Below, in pieces: positions 1-6,299 of a DNA stretch of 8,101 nucleotides. Position numbers and translations under genes: made by a program. Every line of letters begins with the position of its first letter. Position 1 is the first letter of the stretch. The notes under the pieces were generated by a model, which saw nothing but the letters and a program-made list of their open reading frames with translations, did no database searches and had not been told where the DNA came from. Source of the DNA: Rhodobacterales bacterium UBA3089 (lineage in GTDB: Bacteria > Pseudomonadota > Alphaproteobacteria > Rhodobacterales > Rhodobacteraceae); NCBI GenBank assembly GCA_002367255.1, contig DFBD01000009.1:7742-15842 (forward strand). The letters run 5' to 3'.

Positions 1-950
1 GGGCCGTTGGGGATGATGATCTGGGCGCGGCCCATTTTCTCGCGTTCGGACTCGTTGGCTTTTTCGTTATAGGAATTGATACGGGCCTTGGATTTGGCTT
101 GCCGCGCTTTGGGCGACTGGCGCATCCATTCCAGCTCGCGCTCCAGTGTTTTTTGCTTGGACTTGTCTTCGCGGGCCTCCTGTTCGAGGCGTTTTGCCTT
201 CTGTTCCAGCCATGCGGAATAGTTGCCCTCGTAAGGGATGCCGCGACCACGATCGAGTTCCAGAATCCAGCTTGTGATGTCATCAAGGAAATAGCGGTCG
301 TGGGTGACGCAGAGAATTGTACCTTTGTATTCAATAAGATGCTGTTGAAGCCAAGCGATGGTTTCGGCGTCCAGATGGTTGGTCGGTTCGTCCAGCAGCA
401 GCATGTCGGGCGCTTCGAGCAACAATTTGCACAGAGCGACACGGCGCAGTTCGCCACCCGAAAGAGTTTTTATGTCGGCGTCGTCGGGGGGGCAGCGCAG
501 GGCCTCCATTGCGACGTCGATCTGGCTGTCGAGATCCCAGAGGTTTTCCGCGTCGATGGCATCTTGAAGGGTGGTCATTTCTTCCATCAGTTCGTCGGTG
601 TAATTATCGGCGAGCTCCATGGCGATGGTGTTAAAGCGGTCAACCTTGGCCTTCTTTTCAGCGACGCCGAGCATGACATTTTCGCGAACGCTTCGAGTTT
701 CGTCCAGCTTGGGTTCCTGTGGCAGATAGCCGACTTTGGCACCCTTGGCGGCCCAGGCCTCGCCGGTGAAATCCTTGTCCATACCGGCCATGATTTTCAT
801 CAGCGTCGATTTACCGGCACCGTTGTTACCGACCACACCGATTTTTACGCCGGGTAGGAAGGAAAGGTGGATATCCTCGAACAATTTCTTGCCGCCGGGG
901 TAGGTCTTGGAGACCCCTTCCATATGGTAAACGTATTGATAAGAAGCCAT
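1..950 (-). CDS. ettA: EttA, energy-dependent translational throttle ABC-F ATPase (N-terminal part, cut by window edge)
   Basis: ABC-F proteins of the EttA type bind the ribosomal E site in the cytoplasm and gate entry into the elongation cycle according to the ATP/ADP ratio. My translation of the reverse strand gives 316 codons from ATG at 950-948, starting MASYQYVYHMEGVSK. The first ABC domain is complete: Walker A GNNGAGKS (41-48), signature LSGGE (163-167), Walker B LLLDEPTNHLD (184-194) and switch THDRYF (216-221). The motif YEGNYSAWLEQK and a charged helical stretch follow, about residues 235-300, and correspond to the P-site tRNA interaction motif linker that separates EttA from other ABC-F proteins. 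The reading continues off the left edge around the point where the E. coli protein (about 555 aa) has its IPPGP segment, so the second ABC domain is outside. A purine-rich AAGGGTGG lies just upstream of the ATG. The gene is divergent from nadD. Confidence 0.95.
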   Translation of the reverse strand, partial: MASYQYVYHMEGVSKTYPGGKKLFEDIHLSFLPGVKIGVVGNNGAGKSTLMKIMAGMDKDFTGEAWAAKGAKVGYLPQEPKLDETRSVRENVMLGVAEKKAKVDRFNTIAMELADNYTDELMEEMTTLQDAIDAENLWDLDSQIDVAMEALRCPPDDADIKTLSGGELRRVALCKLLLEAPDMLLLDEPTNHLDAETIAWLQQHLIEYKGTILCVTHDRYFLDDITSWILELDRGRGIPYEGNYSAWLEQKAKRLEQEAREDKSKQKTLERELEWMRQSPKARQAKSKARINSYNEKANESEREKMGRAQIIIPNG

Positions 951-982
951 GGTGCCACCCTTTGAGTAAATTCGTTTGGGGC

Positions 983-1011
983 GTTTTATCCAAACGCGCG
1001 GGGCGGGGCAA
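983..1011 (-). promoter_or_regulatory. Candidate sigma-70-type promoter for ettA
   Basis: On the reverse strand, TTGCCC (1011-1006) and TAAAAC (988-983) are separated by 17 nt. Each matches 4 of 6 consensus positions. A start near position 976 would give a 5' leader of roughly 25 nt before the ettA ATG. This is a pattern match only, and alphaproteobacterial promoters are often poor matches to this consensus. Confidence 0.3.
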
Positions 1012-1056
1012 TGCATAAGCGTTGACAGGGGCGAAATGTGGAGGGAAAAGGGGAAC

Positions 1057-1656
1057 ATGTTAGGATTTCCGAAAGCTTCTGATGGTATGCGGGTCGGCGT
1101 GTTGGGGGGATCGTTTGATCCGCCGCATGCGGGGCATGTGCATATTACGCGTCAGGCGTTGCGTCGTTTCGGGCTGGATCGGGTTTGGTGGCTGGTTAGT
1201 CCGGGCAATCCGTTGAAGGTGAACGGGCCTGCGCCGATGGAGCGGCGGTTGGCGGCGTGTCGGGAAATTATGCAGCACCCGAAGGTCGAGGTGACGGATA
1301 TTGAAGTGCAGTTGGGTACGCGGTTTACGGCGGATACGATTAAGAAGTTGCAGGATATTTATCCGAATGTGAATTTCGTCTGGCTGATGGGCGCTGATAA
1401 TCTGGCGAGTGTTCATAAATGGGATCGCTGGGAATGGATTTTCGAGAATGTGCCGATTGGCGTGACCTCGCGGCCCGGGGAATATCTTAAGGCGGCGGGG
1501 TCGAAGGCGGCACGAAAATATGCGTCAGACCGGATGCCTGCGTCCGGTGCGAAACTTTTGCCATTTCAAAAGCCGCCCGCATGGTGTCTGTTGGACGGAC
1601 CAGTTGTTGATATTTCTTCTACCGAAATTCGTGAAAACGGAGATTGGGCAAAATAG
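1057..1656 (+). CDS. nadD: Nicotinate-nucleotide adenylyltransferase NadD
   Basis: NadD transfers AMP from ATP to nicotinate mononucleotide, giving deamido-NAD, the penultimate step of NAD synthesis in the cytoplasm. The 199-aa product has the nucleotidyltransferase signature GGSFDPPHAGH (residues 17-27, including the HxGH motif 24-27), the VWWLVSPGNPLK segment, FVWLMGADN in the middle and the C-terminal ISSTEIR motif (186-192) typical of the family. An upstream in-frame ATG at 976 would add 27 residues with no family resemblance. I chose the ATG at 1057 because GGAGGG and AAGGGG lie within 20 nt upstream and because rhodobacterial NadD proteins begin with a similar MLGFP sequence and are about 200 aa long. 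The protein stops soon after ISSTEIR, which is normal. dacB follows after 9 nt on the same strand. Confidence 0.93.
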   Translation: MLGFPKASDGMRVGVLGGSFDPPHAGHVHITRQALRRFGLDRVWWLVSPGNPLKVNGPAPMERRLAACREIMQHPKVEVTDIEVQLGTRFTADTIKKLQDIYPNVNFVWLMGADNLASVHKWDRWEWIFENVPIGVTSRPGEYLKAAGSKAARKYASDRMPASGAKLLPFQKPPAWCLLDGPVVDISSTEIRENGDWAK

Positions 1657-1665
1657 TGATTATTT

Positions 1666-3132
1666 ATGGACCGTAGACATTTTCTTGCGTCGGTTGCGGC
1701 ACTACCGAGTTTGGCATGGGCGAGCCCGCCAAGCACGGCGACGCGACCGGTTTTACGTAACGCGGCGAATTTACAACGGGTGGCGTTATCTTCGGCGCGG
1801 CTGTTGGACCCGGCGTTGTCGAGCATTACGGGATATGCGTTGTTTGATGTGGATACGGGCGAGGTGCTCGATTCCTATCAGCCGAATTTGGCGTTACCGC
1901 CTGCCTCGGTCAGTAAGGCGATTACGGCGATCTATGCGCGGCATATTCTGGGGCCGGATTACCGGTTTGTGACACGACTTTTTGCGACGGGGCCGACGGT
2001 GGATGGCATCGTTCAGGGCGATGTGTATCTGGTTGGTGGCGGTGATCCGGCGCTGGATACGGACGAGTTGGCAGAGCTGGCGGCGGCGGCAGTTTCGGCC
2101 GGTGTTCGCGGCGTTAAGGGGCGGTTTTTTGTTGATGGGTCGGCTTTGCCGAACATCAGCCAGATTGACCCGAGTCAGCCGGATTATCTGGGGTATAACC
2201 CCTCTATTACCGGTTTGAATTTGAATTTCAACCGCGTCTATTTCGAATGGAAACAGACCGCTGCCGGATATGATTTGTCGCTGGATGCACGCGGTGTGCG
2301 GAACAAGCCGCTAGTTCGGTGGATGGATATTCGTGCCGAAAATCGAGGCGCGCCGGTGTTCGAATATGCAATGGAGAACGGGCATGACCGCTGGTCTGTG
2401 GCGCAATCGGCGTTGGGTAACGGCGGCGGGCGCTGGTTGCCTGTGCGCCAGCCAGCGGATTATGTGGGCGAAGTTTTCAGGACTTTGGCGGCGGCTGCGG
2501 GCATGCGGTTACCTGCGCACAAGCATGGTAAAGTGCCTTCACAGGCGATTGAAATTGTGCGGTTTCAGAGCAATCACATGGATGAGGTTTTGCGTTGGAT
2601 GTTGAAGTATTCCAACAACTTAACGGCGGAATGCATCGGATTGACGGCATCGCAAAAATTGGGGGACCGTCCTTTGTCGTTACGAAATTCGGCGGGGTCG
2701 ATGGGGCGATGGGCGCAGGCGAATCTGGGTGTTTCGGGGTTGGATTTTCGAAATCATTCCGGTTTGACGGACCGCTCGCGGGTGAGTGCGGCGCAGATGG
2801 CGGGGATGCTGACGCATTCGAGAAGTCAGGCAGGGTTGAGCGGGATTTTGAAGGCGTTCAATTTGGTGGACCACAACGGAAATTCACTGAATGTAGGCGA
2901 CGTGCAGGTAAGCGCCAAAACCGGGACATTGAATTTTACGCGCGGGTTGGCGGGCTATCTGGAAAAGGGGGGGCGAAAGTACAGTTTTGCGATTTTATCG
3001 GCGGATTTGGCGGCGCGCGCAAACATTCCATTGGCCGAGCGTGAACGCCCGCGCGGGGCGAAAACCTGGGGCGGGAAGGCCAAGCGGCAGGAACAAGCGC
3101 TGCTGCGGCATTGGCTGGAGGTGGTTTCCTAG
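1666..3132 (+). CDS. dacB: D-alanyl-D-alanine carboxypeptidase/endopeptidase (PBP4, peptidase S13)
   Basis: PBP4-type enzymes trim the terminal D-Ala of peptidoglycan stem peptides and cut peptide cross-links in the periplasm. The 488-aa protein, about the usual length, carries the three penicillin-binding motifs in order: SVSK with nucleophile S81 and K84, SNN at 316-318, and KTG at 418-420. The region between the first two motifs is long, as in the S13 family. The N-terminus has RRHFLA followed by a hydrophobic stretch and an AWA cleavage site (residues 17-19), so export is probably through Tat. The start is forced, because an in-frame TGA at 1657-1659 leaves no room upstream. No good Shine-Dalgarno sequence is present (nearest GGAG is 23 nt away), suggesting translation coupled to nadD. 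Its TAG stop overlaps the dprA stop on the other strand. Confidence 0.93.
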   Translation: MDRRHFLASVAALPSLAWASPPSTATRPVLRNAANLQRVALSSARLLDPALSSITGYALFDVDTGEVLDSYQPNLALPPASVSKAITAIYARHILGPDYRFVTRLFATGPTVDGIVQGDVYLVGGGDPALDTDELAELAAAAVSAGVRGVKGRFFVDGSALPNISQIDPSQPDYLGYNPSITGLNLNFNRVYFEWKQTAAGYDLSLDARGVRNKPLVRWMDIRAENRGAPVFEYAMENGHDRWSVAQSALGNGGGRWLPVRQPADYVGEVFRTLAAAAGMRLPAHKHGKVPSQAIEIVRFQSNHMDEVLRWMLKYSNNLTAECIGLTASQKLGDRPLSLRNSAGSMGRWAQANLGVSGLDFRNHSGLTDRSRVSAAQMAGMLTHSRSQAGLSGILKAFNLVDHNGNSLNVGDVQVSAKTGTLNFTRGLAGYLEKGGRKYSFAILSADLAARANIPLAERERPRGAKTWGGKAKRQEQALLRHWLEVVS

Positions 3133-4256
3133 GGGCTGACGGCGATCGCGCCACCCGCGAAACGCTCGATCTTTCGGGTGACTTCCAGATCTAGAAGGGC
3201 TGACATGACATCTTGGGCAGGGCGTAATGTTTGACGCACGAGGATGTCTTCTTGCACGGGCGCGGGCCCGATTAACGACATTAATGTTCTGGTAAGGGTT
3301 TTGTCCGGCCGTTTTGCCTTTGGGCGCGTGACGGGGATTTTCGGCGGGGCTTGCGGAGGGGTTGCAAGGGCCTCGACAATATCGGCGGCGGAGCGCACAA
3401 GTGTAGCGCCGTCACGGATCAGCATGTTGCATCCAGCGGCGCGTCCGTCCATCGGATTGCCGGGGACGGCCATGACCTCGCGGCCCTGATCCAGAGCGTT
3501 TTTCGCGGTGATAAGGCTGCCGGATTTACTTGCGCCTTCCACGACTAAAACGGCTTGGGCGAGGCCGGATATGATGCGGTTTCGGCGTGGAAAATGGCGG
3601 GCTTGTGGTTGCAGGCCGATGGGCATTTCGGAAACTCGCAGGCCGGTTTCCAAAATGTCTTGTGCTAGCTTATTGTTTTCTTTGGGGTAAATGGTGTCTA
3701 CCCCCCCTGCGAGAACGGCGATAGTGCCGCCGTTTAACGCGGCCTTGTGGGCTTCGGTGTCGATGCCACGGGCGAGGCCGGAAACGATTACATACCCCTC
3801 GGCTGACAGGTCTTTGGATAGGTTAGCCGCCATCCTTCGGCCAAGGGACGATGAATTTCGCGCCCCTACGAAGGCGACGCTGGTGCGAAAAGCGATTGAC
3901 GGGTCGCCGAGGGCCCATAGGATGGCGGGTGGGTCTTGGATGGTTGCCAATCTTGGTGGATAGTTTGCGGCCCCGAGGAACAGCAGTTCGGCACCTACAG
4001 CTTGGCCGGATGCGTACTCGATTTCAGCGGATTCGCGGGACATTGGCTGGTAGTCAGCGACGCCTGATGCGGCTGCGATGCGTGGTAAAGCATCTAGCGC
4101 GGCGGCGACGCTGCCATGTTCGCGGACCATCCGTATAAAGGTGACGGGGCCAACGCGACGCGACCTGTAAAGGCGCAGCCAGTCGAGCTTGTCGGTATGG
4201 CTAATGGGTAGGGCTGCATGCGGAATTTTGGCGGAGCGGAGGGGGATCGCGGACAT
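3129..4256 (-). CDS. dprA: DNA-processing protein DprA
   Basis: DprA binds incoming single-stranded DNA in the cytoplasm and loads RecA during natural transformation. In Rhodobacter capsulatus it is also needed by cells receiving DNA from gene transfer agents. The 375-aa product has a helical SAM-like N-terminal region (about 20-75) and a Rossmann-fold core with VGARNSSSLG (130-139), SGLARGIDTEAHKAAL (159-174), GGVDTIYPKEN (184-194), FPRRNRIISGLA (222-233), GSLITAK (246-252) and AVPGNP (263-268). After a proline/lysine-rich linker comes a C-terminal winged-helix-like domain (about 315-375). All core motifs are intact. The ATG at 4256-4254 has AGAAAGG (4269-4263) 6 nt upstream. The gene is convergent with dacB (4-nt overlap) and divergent from the hydroxyacid dehydrogenase gene. 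Confidence 0.95.
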   Translation of the reverse strand: MSAIPLRSAKIPHAALPISHTDKLDWLRLYRSRRVGPVTFIRMVREHGSVAAALDALPRIAAASGVADYQPMSRESAEIEYASGQAVGAELLFLGAANYPPRLATIQDPPAILWALGDPSIAFRTSVAFVGARNSSSLGRRMAANLSKDLSAEGYVIVSGLARGIDTEAHKAALNGGTIAVLAGGVDTIYPKENNKLAQDILETGLRVSEMPIGLQPQARHFPRRNRIISGLAQAVLVVEGASKSGSLITAKNALDQGREVMAVPGNPMDGRAAGCNMLIRDGATLVRSAADIVEALATPPQAPPKIPVTRPKAKRPDKTLTRTLMSLIGPAPVQEDILVRQTLRPAQDVMSALLDLEVTRKIERFAGGAIAVSP

Positions 4257-4314
4257 GGTTTACCTTTCTGATTCCCCCCATGGTGTTCGAATTTGGTTAA
4301 GCGATAGTTAATAG

Positions 4315-4374
4315 GCTTCGGGGGATGGAATGTTCAGGTTTTATGCGTAAGCTGCGGGAAACCCGAAGCAGGAG
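4315..4374 (+). promoter_or_regulatory. Possible structured 5' leader overlapping the ribosome binding site
   Basis: GCTTCGGG (4315-4322) and CCCGAAGC (4362-4369) are perfect reverse complements 39 nt apart. The second arm can instead form a local hairpin, CTGC-GGG (4352-4358) with CCC (4362-4364) and GCAG (4368-4371). The second alternative pairs the first two bases of the Shine-Dalgarno AGGAG (4370-4374), 5 nt before the ATG at 4380. An 8-bp repeat in about 120 nt can arise by chance (roughly one in ten), so a regulatory role is speculative. I found no convincing -35/-10 pair in the 4257-4379 gap. Confidence 0.25.
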
Positions 4375-4379
4375 CGATC

Positions 4380-5351
4380 ATGGAAAAACCTAGAGTGTTG
4401 TTGACCCGTAAGTGGCCAGAAAGCGTGGAGAAAGCGGCAGCGGAGCTGTTCGATGTGACGTATAATCCAGACGATCGACCAATGACGCAAAGCGAGATGC
4501 GGTCGGCGCTGGAAAGCTATGACGCGGTGCTGGCGACGGTGACGGATGACGTAAAAGAAGGGACGTTTACGAATTTGAAACCTATGGCGCGGATACTCGC
4601 GAATTATGGGGTTGGTTTCAGCCATATCGACATTGAAGGAGCGCGCGCGGCAGGGATAACGGTTACGAATACACCGGATGTTTTGAACGATTGCACAGCT
4701 GATCTGGCTATGACGTTGCTGATGATGGCAGCGCGTCGTGCAGGGGAAGGTGAGCGCGAAGTTCGGGCTGGAAAATGGACGGGATGGCGGCCGACCCATA
4801 TGGTTGGCACGAGCGTTACAGGCAAAACGCTGGGGATTATCGGGTTTGGACGCATCGGGCAGGCGATGGCGCGACGGGCGCATTTCGGGTTCGGGATGAA
4901 GGTATTAGTGCAAAGCCGATCACCAGTTGATCCGGCGGTTTTGGGTGAAACCGGTGCTGTGCAGGTCGCGACGGTTGAGGATTTGCTGCCGCAATGTGAT
5001 TTTATTTCGCTGCATTGCCCGGGCGGGGCCGTGAACAAGCATCTGATTGATGCGCGGCGGCTGGATTTGATGAAGCCCACGGCAATTCTGGTGAATACAG
5101 CGCGGGGTGAAGTCGTTGACGAGGCCGCGTTGGTCGATGCGTTGAAAAACGGTGTAATTGCTGGTGCGGGGTTGGATGTTTTCGAAGCGGAGCCTAGCAT
5201 TCACCCCGGGCTATTGGAGTGTGAAAATGCTGTATTATTGCCGCATATGGGGTCTTCCACACGTGAAACACGGGTTGGAATGGGGATGCGGGCGCTGAAA
5301 AACATCCAGCAGTTTTTCGACGGGGCCGAGCCGGATGACAAGGTGAATTAA
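4380..5351 (+). CDS. D-isomer-specific 2-hydroxyacid dehydrogenase, probably glyoxylate/hydroxypyruvate reductase
   Basis: This family interconverts 2-keto acids and D-2-hydroxy acids using NAD(P)H in the cytoplasm. The 323-aa product has the normal length and two-domain plan. The nucleotide-binding motif GFGRIG is at 155-160. The catalytic triad is R242 (in VNTARGEVVDE), E271 (in DVFEAEP) and H289 (in LLPHMGSST). The spacings R to E of 29 and R to H of 47 match those I recall for D-glycerate dehydrogenase. The loop after the second Rossmann strand reads QSRS (178-181) instead of carrying an acidic residue, which points to NADPH preference, as in glyoxylate/hydroxypyruvate reductases. Substrate cannot be fixed from sequence; D-glycerate dehydrogenase and other 2-keto acid reductases remain possible. 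AGGAG at 4370-4374 supports the start. The stop is 1 nt from that of the opposing gene. Confidence 0.88.
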   Translation: MEKPRVLLTRKWPESVEKAAAELFDVTYNPDDRPMTQSEMRSALESYDAVLATVTDDVKEGTFTNLKPMARILANYGVGFSHIDIEGARAAGITVTNTPDVLNDCTADLAMTLLMMAARRAGEGEREVRAGKWTGWRPTHMVGTSVTGKTLGIIGFGRIGQAMARRAHFGFGMKVLVQSRSPVDPAVLGETGAVQVATVEDLLPQCDFISLHCPGGAVNKHLIDARRLDLMKPTAILVNTARGEVVDEAALVDALKNGVIAGAGLDVFEAEPSIHPGLLECENAVLLPHMGSSTRETRVGMGMRALKNIQQFFDGAEPDDKVN

Positions 5352-5352
5352 C

Positions 5353-6240
5353 CTATTCGAGGCAAATACCCTGAAGGGCGACCCAGTCTTGATCTCGTAG
5401 TAGCGGCTGATCGGCAGAAAAGAACGCGACGGCTTCGCCGGTTTGAGGTTCATCAGTTATGCTTTGCGCAGCTTTAGCAAGGCGTTCGCCAGACAGTTTT
5501 CCGGAGGTGATATAACCGAATAACTCGCGCGGTGAACTGGCGTTAAACAATTGCGTCAGGGTCGCTTCGCTTTTGGCGGCTAGTGCGGTGGTTAGCGCGG
5601 CCAATTCGGTTGGCGACTGCATTGATTGCAAGGTGCTGCTGCTAATCACGACGACTCCGCCGGGGAAAACGCTGGCGGGCGGGCGGTTTCGAACAATTAC
5701 AAGTAAAGTACGACCATCAGGAAATACGCGAGACTGAAATAGTTCGCGGGCGACATCGGAGCGAGGTTCCCGACATATGTCCGTATTGAGCGTCGCAAGC
5801 ATGTCGGTCCCCAGCTTTCGCGCACTCTCGGGGCCTGTCATACGAACCGCTTGCCCTCTTAATACGGATGGGGCCATGTAGAACATCGCGGCGAATGTGG
5901 CTACGAGAAATGCGAACAAAAACCAGCGAAACCAAGGCTTTTTGTGATCTATAGTTGCTGCGGCGCGTGAAACTTTTGCAATGGCTTCGACCATCTCGGA
6001 ATCGTCGATTTCCAGAGTTTCGAACCCCTCGGTGTCGGGGGTGTAGACGGCCTTGGTTCCGCTTAGGGACAATAGGGATGTTGCTGCCATGGCCCAGTGG
6101 CATAGCGGGTTTTCATCGAGATCCGCCAGCACCAATGTGGCGTTCCCAAAAGATACGACGACCTCGCGAGGAGGCTGATCGGGATTTTCCCGCCACTGGC
6201 CCAAAGCCTCTAGGCGGGTGTATTTATCTATGGCTGTCAT
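5353..6240 (-). CDS. Single-pass membrane protein with an M48 peptidase-like region lacking the zinc motif
   Basis: This 295-aa protein has no named function. Residues 1-100 form a soluble, probably cytoplasmic, domain with strand-like segments (REVVVSFGNATLVLAD). One hydrophobic membrane segment lies at about 103-124, preceded by HKKPWFR, which suggests N-in topology with the C-terminal part in the periplasm. In that part, FPGGVVVISSSTLQSMQSP followed by TELAALTTALAAKS (about 192-224) resembles the M48/Ste24 pattern in which a Gly-Gly strand and a helix precede the HExxH zinc motif. Here no HE pair occurs anywhere in the protein, so it cannot be a conventional metalloprotease. C156 and C293, both on the presumed periplasmic side, could form a disulfide. 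The ATG at 6240 has only a weak ACAGG about 10 nt upstream. The gene lies 59 nt after the acyl-CoA ligase on the same strand with no visible terminator between, so co-transcription is plausible. The M48 link is by-eye inference. Confidence 0.75.
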   Translation of the reverse strand: MTAIDKYTRLEALGQWRENPDQPPREVVVSFGNATLVLADLDENPLCHWAMAATSLLSLSGTKAVYTPDTEGFETLEIDDSEMVEAIAKVSRAAATIDHKKPWFRWFLFAFLVATFAAMFYMAPSVLRGQAVRMTGPESARKLGTDMLATLNTDICREPRSDVARELFQSRVFPDGRTLLVIVRNRPPASVFPGGVVVISSSTLQSMQSPTELAALTTALAAKSEATLTQLFNASSPRELFGYITSGKLSGERLAKAAQSITDEPQTGEAVAFFSADQPLLRDQDWVALQGICLE

Positions 6241-6299
6241 TCAATAAATGCCTGTAAAATTTCGCTACTCATACGGGGAACTATGGGCCTTTGGCAATG

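Noticed and set aside
99..857. Long plus-strand open frame of 252 codons opposite ettA
   Set aside because: The reverse strand carries an unmistakable ABC-F protein with all ATPase motifs. The plus-strand frame is its antisense shadow and shows no recognisable domain.
976..1056. Upstream extension of NadD by 27 residues
   Set aside because: The extra residues do not resemble the family N-terminus, which begins just before the GGSFDPPHAGH motif, and the purine-rich ribosome site precedes 1057.
2595..3044. Plus-strand alternative frame of 149 codons inside dacB
   Set aside because: It overlaps the SNN and KTG motif region of dacB in another frame and has a Gly/Phe-rich composition typical of a frame shadow.
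486..3707. Seven-base G/C runs within ettA (486-492), dacB (2967-2973) and dprA (3701-3707) as possible slippage switches
   Set aside because: All three genes are in frame through the runs, the runs encode ordinary Gly or Pro codons, and runs of seven are expected now and then at this base composition.
6241..6299. Possible terminator or promoter between the acyl-CoA ligase and the M48-like gene
   Set aside because: Only 3-bp pairings (GCC-AAA-GGC) and no T-tract or convincing -35/-10 pair are present in this 59-nt gap.
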